NCBI RefSeq assembly: GCF_900299525.1
Contig: NZ_OMKA01000001.1
Coordinates: 1-64,000 of the forward strand
Reading direction: 5' to 3'
Source: Aquimarina sp. Aq78
Lineage (GTDB): Bacteria > Bacteroidota > Bacteroidia > Flavobacteriales > Flavobacteriaceae
DNA: 64,000 nt
Positions within the stretch are counted from its first letter, which is position 1; each line of letters starts with the position of its first letter. The position numbers were made by a program, and so were the translations under genes. Shown piece after piece: positions 57,548 through 64,000 of the stretch. The notes beneath the pieces were generated by a model. The model was given only the letters and a program-made list of their open reading frames with translations. It searched no databases and was not told the DNA's origin.

Positions 57548-59677
57548 ATGCAAAATCCTATTCATTTACTTCATTACGGTTGGAGAAAAAGAGTCCCTGT
57601 AATCATACAAACAGAGGTAGCAGAATGTGGGCTAGCTTCTATAGCTATGGTTGCTAATTACTATGGCCATAAATTGGATCTAAACTCGTTGCGCCGTAAA
57701 TATTCTATATCTTCTAAAGGAGCAACATTACAAGGTCTTATAAAATTAGCAGATAACCTTCAATTTAGTTCCAGACCATTGCGTCTTGAATTAGAAGAGC
57801 TTTCGCAATTAAAAACTCCATGTGTTTTACATTGGGATTTAAATCATTTCGTAGTACTTACATCAGTAAAAGGAAATAAAATCACGATCCACGATCCAGC
57901 GGTAGGAAAAAGAATAATGAAGCTATCAGAAGTTTCGAAACATTTTACAGGAGTAGCTTTAGAGCTAACGCCTACACCTGATTTTAAACCAGAAAAAATT
58001 TCGAAACGAGCAAAGTTATCTGATTTCTGGAGCAGAATTACGGGTTTAAAAAGAGTATTAATACAAATTCTGATACTGTCATTATTATTACAGCTATTTG
58101 CTATAGCAACTCCATTTTATATGCAGTTGGTGGTAGATGATGTTATTATTAGCAGAGATCTGGATTTATTATTGATACTAGCATTAGGTTTTGGCCTTAT
58201 GAAACTGGTTAATTTGGCAGTTACTGCGTTACGCGGAGTCGTTATTTTGTATATGGGAACACAACTCAATATCCAGATGGCAGCAAATCTATTACGGCAT
58301 TTGTTAAAACTACCAATGGATTACTTTGAAAAAAGACATATTGGTGATATCATCTCCCGATTTGGATCTCTAGAAGATGTAAAGCAATTACTAACTACCG
58401 GTCTTATTGAAACTATTGTAGATGGGATAATGGCTATTGGGCTTTTGGTAATGATGTTTGTATATAGTACTACACTAGCTTTTATCGTTATGGCAGCTGT
58501 AGCGTTGTATATTATTGTACGATTAGCATTATATCGCCCGTACAGGCAATTAAAAGAAGAAGCTATTGTAGCAGATGCCAAACAGAATTCTAATTTTATG
58601 GAAACCGTTAGAGGTATCCAGAGTGTGAAGCTATTTGGTAACGAAAGTCAACGACAAACCGTATGGCATAATTATTATGCCGATGCTATGAATACAGGGA
58701 TACGAATTGGAAAACTGGATATCGGATATAACTTTATTAATGGATTTTTATTTGGCGTCGAAAATGTTATTGTGATTTATTTGGCAGCCTCATTAGTGAT
58801 GGATAGCTTAATGACTATTGGGATGTTATATGCTTTTATGTCTTATAAAAGTCAGTTTACAGAAAAGGCTTCTGCTCTGGTTAATAAATTTATACAGTTT
58901 AAAATGCTTTCCCTTCATATGGAACGCCTAGGGGATATTATCCTTACCGAGCAAGAAGAAGATATTGATAGCAAAAGACAATTGCCACAGGTAAAAGGAG
59001 AGCTTGACTTGGAGAATATTAGTTTTAGATACTCTGATAATGAACCGTATTTGTTTAATAATCTTAATTTTAAAATAGAAGAGGGGAGTTCTATAGCAGT
59101 AGTGGGAGCATCCGGTTGTGGAAAAACTACCCTTATGAAGGTGATGTTGGGATTACTAAAACCAGAAACAGGTACCATCCTTATTGATGGGTATGATATA
59201 AGAAAGGTTGGGTTAAGAACATATAGAAATTTGATAGGTACAGTAATGCAAAATGATCAGCTATTATCGGGAAGTATAGCAGATAATATTTGTTTTTTTG
59301 ACCCGGACTCTGATCAGGAATGGATAGAACAAAGTGCAAAAATGGCGGCTATACATCAAGATATCATGGCAATGCCAATGGGATATCATACCTTGATAGG
59401 GGATATGGGGAGTAGCCTGTCTGGAGGACAAAAACAAAGGTTATTGTTAGCAAGAGCTTTATACAAAAAACCTAAAATATTGTTTCTCGATGAAGCTACC
59501 TCACATCTTGATGTAGGGTTAGAGTCTGTAGTGAATACTACCGTAAAAAAGTTGAATATTACAAGAATAATTATCGCGCATAGACCAGATACTATTGCTA
59601 TGGCAGACCAAGTAGTTATCTTACAAAACCGTCAACTGTTAGAAGTGAAAATACCGGATGTTGCTGTAGCGGTTTAA
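57548..59677 (+). CDS. C39-peptidase ABC transporter (bacteriocin export/leader cleavage)
   Basis: A 709-residue PCAT-type exporter. Residues 1-130 form the C39 cysteine protease: catalytic Cys27 in TEVAECGLASIAMVANYYGH, His about 100 in DLNHFVVL and Asp in IHDPAVGKRIM. Six membrane helices span about 165-440. The nucleotide-binding domain has Walker A GASGCGKTT (about 519), signature SLSGGQKQRLLLARALY (about 622) and Walker B KILFLDEATSHLD. It cleaves double-glycine leaders and exports the core. The operon is precursor C, HlyD, PCAT. Confidence 0.95.
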   Translation: MQNPIHLLHYGWRKRVPVIIQTEVAECGLASIAMVANYYGHKLDLNSLRRKYSISSKGATLQGLIKLADNLQFSSRPLRLELEELSQLKTPCVLHWDLNHFVVLTSVKGNKITIHDPAVGKRIMKLSEVSKHFTGVALELTPTPDFKPEKISKRAKLSDFWSRITGLKRVLIQILILSLLLQLFAIATPFYMQLVVDDVIISRDLDLLLILALGFGLMKLVNLAVTALRGVVILYMGTQLNIQMAANLLRHLLKLPMDYFEKRHIGDIISRFGSLEDVKQLLTTGLIETIVDGIMAIGLLVMMFVYSTTLAFIVMAAVALYIIVRLALYRPYRQLKEEAIVADAKQNSNFMETVRGIQSVKLFGNESQRQTVWHNYYADAMNTGIRIGKLDIGYNFINGFLFGVENVIVIYLAASLVMDSLMTIGMLYAFMSYKSQFTEKASALVNKFIQFKMLSLHMERLGDIILTEQEEDIDSKRQLPQVKGELDLENISFRYSDNEPYLFNNLNFKIEEGSSIAVVGASGCGKTTLMKVMLGLLKPETGTILIDGYDIRKVGLRTYRNLIGTVMQNDQLLSGSIADNICFFDPDSDQEWIEQSAKMAAIHQDIMAMPMGYHTLIGDMGSSLSGGQKQRLLLARALYKKPKILFLDEATSHLDVGLESVVNTTVKKLNITRIIIAHRPDTIAMADQVVILQNRQLLEVKIPDVAVAV

Positions 59678-59684
59678 AGAATAA

Positions 59685-59729
59685 AAAAGGCCTACTCCTT
59701 GAATATTAAAAATAGGAAATAGGCTTTTC
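59685..59729 (+). terminator. Terminator of the transport operon
   Basis: AAAAGGCCTA (59685 onward) pairs with TAGGCTTTT (59720-59728) with one bulge and a further TCCT/AGGA inside. It lies just past the exporter stop codon and is followed by T and C residues. Confidence 0.55.
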
Positions 59730-59770
59730 TATAAGTGATGCAACTTTTAAGAATCTATATGAAAAATTGT

Positions 59771-59962
59771 TTAAATCCCTCCTCCAGTATGGCTATTACA
59801 TGGATTGCAAGAATTACTATGACATATTCCTCCTCCGCCACTTGCATCTTGGGCAGGGCCGTTAAAATGAACACCGCCATAAATTTCATTTAGATTGTTA
59901 ATTTTAGAGATTTCAAACTTTTTTAGTGTAAGTTTTTTAGACTTGAATGATTGCTTTTTCAT
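59771..59962 (-). CDS. Double-glycine leader precursor D, on the opposite strand
   Basis: A 63-residue precursor. The leader MKKQSFKSKKLTLKKFEISK + INNLNEIYGG is longer (30 residues) and keeps the LTLKK-x-x-I motif and GG site. The core of 33 residues is Gly/Asn/Ser-rich with three Cys: VHFNGPAQDASGGGGICHSN, then SCNPCNSHTGGGI. It has few Ser/Thr, so it is a weak candidate for lanthionine rings. It is divergent from the transport operon's direction and carries one AAATTCYRGAAT box 80 bp upstream. Confidence 0.75.
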   Translation of the reverse strand: MKKQSFKSKKLTLKKFEISKINNLNEIYGGVHFNGPAQDASGGGGICHSNSCNPCNSHTGGGI

Positions 59963-60042
59963 TAATTATTATTTAGAATTTTAGAATATCGAAAGTATAT
60001 AAAACTTTATTTTTTACCCAGAAGTATAAACTCTATTACACG

Positions 60043-60054
60043 AAATTCCAGAAT
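60043..60054. promoter_or_regulatory. AAATTCCAGAAT box upstream of precursor D
   Basis: AAATTCCAGAAT, preceded by CG and identical over 14 bases to the second box of region A (54333-54346), lies 80 bp upstream of the precursor D start. There is only one box and no TCAAAGCGCTTTGA palindrome. It is the fourth locus in the island with this motif. Confidence 0.5.
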
Positions 60055-60117
60055 CTAGAGTAACTTCTTATCAAATTTTACTGCGGTGAATTCGATGTGT
60101 AAGTGGCACAACCCTTT

Positions 60118-61857
60118 TTATTTTGTTACTTGTTTATTATCTTCATTTTTTCGTAATTCCCTAATAAAATAGGATGGTTTAATTTTAATTTGTTTATAAA
60201 AAGCATTAGAAAAAGTTTCTGCACTATTATATCCCATCTCATTGGCGATAGCTTTTATAGTAAATTTTCGTAATGTGCTATTTGTCTTTAGCTCTTTTAC
60301 TGCGTGTGCTATACGAAGTTCATTGAGATAAGTAGTGAAGGTTTTATTCTTATAATAGTTAATCACCCTAGACAAATATTTAACATTGGTATCAATATCA
60401 TTAGCTATTGATTGTGCGCTGATGCCAAGAGTAAGATATTTTAGTTCTTTTTCAAATTCATCTAATTTACTTAATATATGAGTTACATGTTTTTCAGGGA
60501 CTTGTATAGTTTTATTAGCAGCAACAGTTTCTGTTTTTTTATCCATACGTAGAGGCTCAGAAACTGCAGTATGTTCTTCCATTAGTTTTTCAAATCTTAA
60601 ACGATACAACCTTTTTTTTCTATATTGATAATAGAGCAAGCCACCAGAAGATAATAGTAATATAATAAGTATCAGTATACTTGATATATATGTCCTATTG
60701 CTTTTATTCAATTTTTCTATCAATACACCTTGTTCTTTTTTTAATAAGGGGATGTCATAATCTTCTTTTACTTTTTTACTAATAAAAATTTGATCATTTA
60801 AATATTTATCCAGAACAGTATTGAGTTTATTAAGGTATTTATTTTGATTTTGTAAATCATTTATGCTCTTGTAATAATTTTTTAGATATTCATAAGTCTT
60901 AATATGAGCATATTGAGGAGTAGATTTTAGCGTTTCTAATATAGAATCTGTTTTTTTAAAATAAGATATTGCCTTTTCTCTATTACCTAGGTCATTATAT
61001 GATTTTCCGAGATAATAATAACTATCAATTGTCTTTGCCTTATCCTCAAACTCAATCATTGTGGGTAGAGCTTTATTAATACTATCAATAGCCGTTTGAT
61101 ACTTTTTTTTTACATATTGGTTAATACCTTCACAAAGTATAAAGTACGACTTCATGGAAACTACATTAGAATCAGTGCTTATAGAAGCTTTCTTATAACC
61201 CAGTGTATTGTAATAGGTAGTAGAATCATATCTTTTGAGTCCTAAATAAGTTTCAGCAATGATATGTAATGTGTATAAATAACGAAACTTATGTGTATAT
61301 TCAGTTTCATTAGAATAATATTTCTCACACTTTTTAAAAATAACCAAAGCTTTTTCTTTGTCATTTAAATGCTCACTTTTAATAGTAGCAATATGATAAT
61401 CTACTCTGTACACTAAATCAATGTTTTTATTTAAAATGGCGTGTTTACGTGCTTTGTTTAGGTTATCAATTGTTTTTTTAATATTTCTTTTTTCGTACAA
61501 AAAAAGTTGAGCTTTAGCAAAATAAGCAAGAGCTGGATATTCTTTATCTTGCTTATTCTTTGTAATCAGTATTATACTATCTAGATATTTTTGTTGTTCT
61601 TCATAGTTTGATATAAAGCTAAATAGATCTAGGCCTTTAGCAATTTTTAAAGTGTCTCTATTATGTTTTGCTCTTTCTAAATAATATTCAGCAATTTTTT
61701 TAGCTTTTGTAGAATCTGTCTTTCGAATTTCGAAAAACTGTTGAACAAGTTCTTTGTAATTCTTTTGTTGTAAAGAATCTGTAAAATTTTGTACCGTTAG
61801 TGAGGTCGAAGCAAAAAGAAATTGAAGTAAAAGATAACATATGAAAAACCTATACAT
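60118..61857 (-). CDS. TPR sensor with AraC-type DNA-binding domain, membrane-bound
   Basis: A 579-residue protein. The start at 61857 gives a signal sequence (MYRFFICYLLLQFLFASTSL). A TPR-rich, periplasmic sensor region (about 25-370; DSTTYYNTLGYKKASISTDS, YYLGKSYNDLGNREKAISYF) is followed by a membrane helix (TYISSILILIILLLSSGGLL) and a cytoplasmic AraC-type HTH (about 480-575: LGISAQSIANDIDTNVKYLS, RVINYYKNKTFTTYLNELRI, FTIKAIANEMGYNSAETFSN, AFYKQIKIKPSYF). Such one-component regulators are typical of Flavobacteriia. It borders the peptide island and may regulate it. Confidence 0.88.
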   Translation of the reverse strand: MYRFFICYLLLQFLFASTSLTVQNFTDSLQQKNYKELVQQFFEIRKTDSTKAKKIAEYYLERAKHNRDTLKIAKGLDLFSFISNYEEQQKYLDSIILITKNKQDKEYPALAYFAKAQLFLYEKRNIKKTIDNLNKARKHAILNKNIDLVYRVDYHIATIKSEHLNDKEKALVIFKKCEKYYSNETEYTHKFRYLYTLHIIAETYLGLKRYDSTTYYNTLGYKKASISTDSNVVSMKSYFILCEGINQYVKKKYQTAIDSINKALPTMIEFEDKAKTIDSYYYLGKSYNDLGNREKAISYFKKTDSILETLKSTPQYAHIKTYEYLKNYYKSINDLQNQNKYLNKLNTVLDKYLNDQIFISKKVKEDYDIPLLKKEQGVLIEKLNKSNRTYISSILILIILLLSSGGLLYYQYRKKRLYRLRFEKLMEEHTAVSEPLRMDKKTETVAANKTIQVPEKHVTHILSKLDEFEKELKYLTLGISAQSIANDIDTNVKYLSRVINYYKNKTFTTYLNELRIAHAVKELKTNSTLRKFTIKAIANEMGYNSAETFSNAFYKQIKIKPSYFIRELRKNEDNKQVTK

Positions 61858-61974
61858 AATATTTTTTTGGAGGAACATTTATTTTAGAGCAATATGCTAG
61901 TGCCATTCGCAAAAATAACATTATTTTTATTGGTCGAGTAGATTGCAATATAAATCATATAGTATAATAAAAAA

Positions 61975-63018
61975 ATGAAAATAGATCTTAGAAGCGATAC
62001 GATTACCAAGCCTACTCCAGAAATGCTTACCGCTATGATGAATGCTGAGGTAGGGGATGATGTATATAAAGAAGACCCTACAGTAAATGCATTAGAAGAA
62101 AAGGTAGCACATATGTTTGGTAAAGAAACTGCATTGTTTTTCCCCTCGGGGAGTATGGCAAACCAGGCAGCGATTAAGTTGCATACACAACCTGGCGAAC
62201 AATTAATTGCTGATGAATATGCTCATGTGTATAATTATGAAGGAGGAGGGGTTTCTTTTAATAGTGGCGTATCTTGTAAATTACTAAGTGGGCATAGAGG
62301 TATGGTTACAGCTACCCAGGTAGAAGCAGCAATTAATCCGCCAGATTTTTATCATAGCCCATTAACAAGTTTGGTGTGTATAGAAAATACAACCAATAAA
62401 GGAGGTGGAGCATGTTATGATTTTGAAGAAATTAAAAAAATAAAGCAAGTATGTGATCAGAATGATCTGGGATATCATTTGGATGGAGCACGACTATGGA
62501 ATGCCCTTGTAGCCAAAAATGAAAGCGCTATACAATACGGAGAAATTTTTGATTCGATCTCTGTTTGTTTAAGTAAAGGTCTGGGAGCACCAATAGGATC
62601 TGTTTTGATTGGCGATGCTAAAATTATGGAGAATGCAATCCGAGTCAGAAAAATCTTAGGAGGAGGAATGCGTCAGTTAGGGTATTTGGCAGCAGCAGGA
62701 TTATATGCTATTGAGCATCATATCGACCGATTAGCAGAAGATCATAAAAGAGCTAAAGAAATTGGCGAAGTATTAAAAAAACTACCTTTTGTAACACAAA
62801 TCGAACCCATAGATACCAATATAGTTATATTTGTTGTAGATGGCGATGAGGAAGATTTTATTGCACAGATGGCATCAAAAGATGTTCATTTTTATGGAAT
62901 GGGGCAAGGCAAATTAAGATTTGTGACGCATTTGGAATATACCCAGCAAAAGCATGAGCACTTTTTAGAACTGTTAACTTCAGTAACTCTGAATAAAAAT
63001 AAAGCTGTTCATATATAA
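61975..63018 (+). CDS. ltaE: Low-specificity L-threonine aldolase
   Basis: A 347-residue PLP enzyme: [70 protein letters not shown] and the PLP lysine in [19 protein letters not shown] (Lys201). All are conserved in the threonine aldolase/beta-eliminating lyase family. It splits L-threonine or allo-threonine to glycine and acetaldehyde. It stands alone between the TPR regulator (divergent) and YegP (convergent), and its end overlaps the shared terminator. Confidence 0.93.
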   Translation: MKIDLRSDTITKPTPEMLTAMMNAEVGDDVYKEDPTVNALEEKVAHMFGKETALFFPSGSMANQAAIKLHTQPGEQLIADEYAHVYNYEGGGVSFNSGVSCKLLSGHRGMVTATQVEAAINPPDFYHSPLTSLVCIENTTNKGGGACYDFEEIKKIKQVCDQNDLGYHLDGARLWNALVAKNESAIQYGEIFDSISVCLSKGLGAPIGSVLIGDAKIMENAIRVRKILGGGMRQLGYLAAAGLYAIEHHIDRLAEDHKRAKEIGEVLKKLPFVTQIEPIDTNIVIFVVDGDEEDFIAQMASKDVHFYGMGQGKLRFVTHLEYTQQKHEHFLELLTSVTLNKNKAVHI

Positions 63019-63032
63019 TGAACAGCTTTATT
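62998..63032. terminator. Bidirectional terminator overlapping the ltaE stop
   Basis: A perfect 15-bp stem, AATAAAGCTGTTCAT (62998-63012) with ATGAACAGCTTTATT (63018-63032), loop ATATA. The left arm overlaps the last codons of the aldolase gene (stop TAA at 63016-63018). It serves ltaE and the convergent YegP gene. Confidence 0.85.
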
Positions 63033-63048
63033 TATAAACACTTAAAAA

Positions 63049-63369
63049 TTAAATTTCTTTAGTATCGGCACCAGATGCATTTTCTTTTACAGAATTGATA
63101 CCATTTTCCATTCCAGACTCAGAAGCATACATTTGACTACTACCTATTATCTGGCCATTACCAGCTTTTAGGTTAAAATAGAACTTACCATTTTTAGCTG
63201 TTTTACGTTCGTATCGACCATCTTCAGATGCATTTTTCTTAACTGAAGCGATTCCATTTTCAGCAGCAGATTTACTGTTGTAAACCTCACTACTTAAGAT
63301 AACTTGTCCGTTTTTTGCTTTTAAGGTAAAATGATAGCTGGACCCTTCCTTATTTTTGAGTTCAAACAT
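63049..63369 (-). CDS. YegP-family DUF1508 protein
   Basis: A 106-residue protein made of two DUF1508 repeats: SYHFTLKAKNGQVILSSEVY with SKSAAENGIASVKKNA, and KFYFNLKAGNGQIIGSSQMY with SESGMENGINSVKENA. This is the usual YegP layout of tandem beta-alpha units. It is cytoplasmic, and its function is unknown. It starts directly upstream of ybaB's reading direction with a gap of 125 bp to the ybaB stop. Confidence 0.93.
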   Translation of the reverse strand: MFELKNKEGSSYHFTLKAKNGQVILSSEVYNSKSAAENGIASVKKNASEDGRYERKTAKNGKFYFNLKAGNGQIIGSSQMYASESGMENGINSVKENASGADTKEI

Positions 63370-63493
63370 ATTGTCAGATTTTAGTTAATTTTTTAGCTTT
63401 TGTTAAAATTATAGAATTAAAAGGAGAAAGAAAAATATAAAAATAGCTAACTGCATTTTTTTAAAGCCAACGTCCTTATAATTGATAACAAGG

Positions 63494-63817
63494 CTATTTA
63501 AATAAATCCAGTCCAGGAATATTTGGCATACCTTCCTTTGCTACTGCAGCCAATTCTGTTTCATTAACCTGTGTTGCTTTTGCAATAACATTATTTAAAG
63601 CTAAAATTAAATAATCCTCTAACTGTTCTTTGTCTTCTAATAGTTGATCAGATATAGAGATTTTTTTGACTTCTCTATTAGCTGTGAGTGTGATTTTAAG
63701 CAAACCATCAGGACTTTCTTCATCTACTAAAACGGTGTTTAACCTTTCTTTAGTTTCCTCTACTTTTTTCTGAGTTTCCTTTAATTTACCCATCATCCCC
63801 ATCATATCTCCAAACAT
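63494..63817 (-). CDS. YbaB/EbfC nucleoid-associated protein
   Basis: A 107-residue protein of the YbaB/EbfC family: [59 protein letters not shown] and [17 protein letters not shown]. It forms tweezer-shaped dimers that bind DNA without clear specificity. It is divergent from the lipoprotein gene at the right window edge, 70 bp away. Confidence 0.93.
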   Translation of the reverse strand: MFGDMMGMMGKLKETQKKVEETKERLNTVLVDEESPDGLLKITLTANREVKKISISDQLLEDKEQLEDYLILALNNVIAKATQVNETELAAVAKEGMPNIPGLDLFK

Positions 63818-63887
63818 GTGTATGTGTTTTTAAAATTTATAAACACAAAATTAGTACTTTGGCTGTTAATAAACTAACAAGATTATT

Positions 63888-64000
63888 ATGAAAACTTCAT
63901 TCATTATATTCTTATTATCTCTTATTTTCGCAACTTCTTGTAAAAAAAACACCATGACGACATTGGATTCTAAAGTTCAACCACCTATAGTAGCTAAAAA
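63888..64000 (+). CDS. N-terminus of a lipoprotein, possibly an S9 peptidase, cut by the window edge
   Basis: From ATG 63888, 37 codons stay open to the window end. They give a lipoprotein signal (MKTSFIIFLLSLIFATSCKK, Cys18) and then NTMTTLDSKVQPPIVAK. The start VQPPIAKK is typical of Bacteroidetes prolyl oligopeptidase family (S9) proteins, and ybaB is often next to such a gene in Flavobacteriia. The catalytic part is outside the window, so this is an inference from the first residues and context. Confidence 0.5.
   Translation, partial: MKTSFIIFLLSLIFATSCKKNTMTTLDSKVQPPIVAK

Noticed and set aside
1..64000. CRISPR arrays, rRNA and tRNA genes
   Set aside because: No regular short repeats with spacers, no rRNA-like conserved stretches and no convincing cloverleaf with CCA-type acceptor were seen. 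A covariance-model scan would be needed to exclude degenerate tRNAs.

Overview
The window looks like chromosomal DNA of a marine member of the Flavobacteriaceae (Bacteroidota), most like Aquimarina or a close relative. The reasons are the low GC content, Bacteroidetes-type promoters (TTTG near -33, TAnnTTTG near -7), lack of Shine-Dalgarno sequences at most starts, secreted proteins with type IX secretion sorting domains, and several conserved Flavobacteriia genes of unknown function. No rRNA, tRNA or CRISPR array was seen.

Layout. 1-3.4 kb is an accessory region: a HicA/HicB-like toxin-antitoxin pair and a small hypothetical gene lie inside a 1.6 kb segment bounded by 13-bp inverted repeats, next to a XerD-like tyrosine recombinase. 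3.4-5.4 kb is an array of six small paralogous genes, one of only 58 codons, for secreted peptides with a shared leader and a six-cysteine core. 5.8-28 kb is mostly housekeeping and secreted enzymes: a T9SS-exported endonuclease I, an alpha/beta hydrolase with a GDPD-like protein, LysE, GNAT, DinB, RecG, an M1 aminopeptidase, tandem patatins, a YbjN-like protein with an HtrA-like protease, a GltB-like FMN protein, an M20 hydrolase, a DsrE protein and a T9SS metalloprotease. 28-50 kb holds PcrA/UvrD, a YrdC/Sua5 protein, a PhyH oxygenase, an AraC regulator, a LodA/LodB quinoprotein oxidase pair, OmpA, a glycosyltransferase, HolA, an SDR, Lrp plus a Cys/Met-metabolism lyase with a candidate leader peptide, FumC, an outer-membrane receptor, ArsC and PrfB. 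prfB carries the classical programmed +1 frameshift.

52.9-62 kb is the second accessory region and the most interesting. It encodes a LanC-like cyclase, five small double-glycine leader peptides (three lanthipeptide-like, two class II bacteriocin-like), an orphan LuxR-type HTH protein, an HlyD-type adaptor, a C39-peptidase ABC exporter and a TPR/AraC regulator. Two peptide promoters share a gap-free 102-bp architecture: two AAATTCYRGAAW boxes 20 bp apart, then the 14-bp palindrome TCAAAGCGCTTTGA exactly 88 bp after the first repeat begins. The same box occurs in a 34-bp perfect palindrome in front of lanC and once more upstream of the divergent fifth peptide. This suggests one co-regulated peptide production and export regulon. 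No LanB dehydratase is present in the window. The exporter could also serve the six-cysteine array 52 kb away, but that is inference.

The right end returns to core genes: threonine aldolase, YegP, YbaB and the start of a lipoprotein that may be an S9 peptidase.
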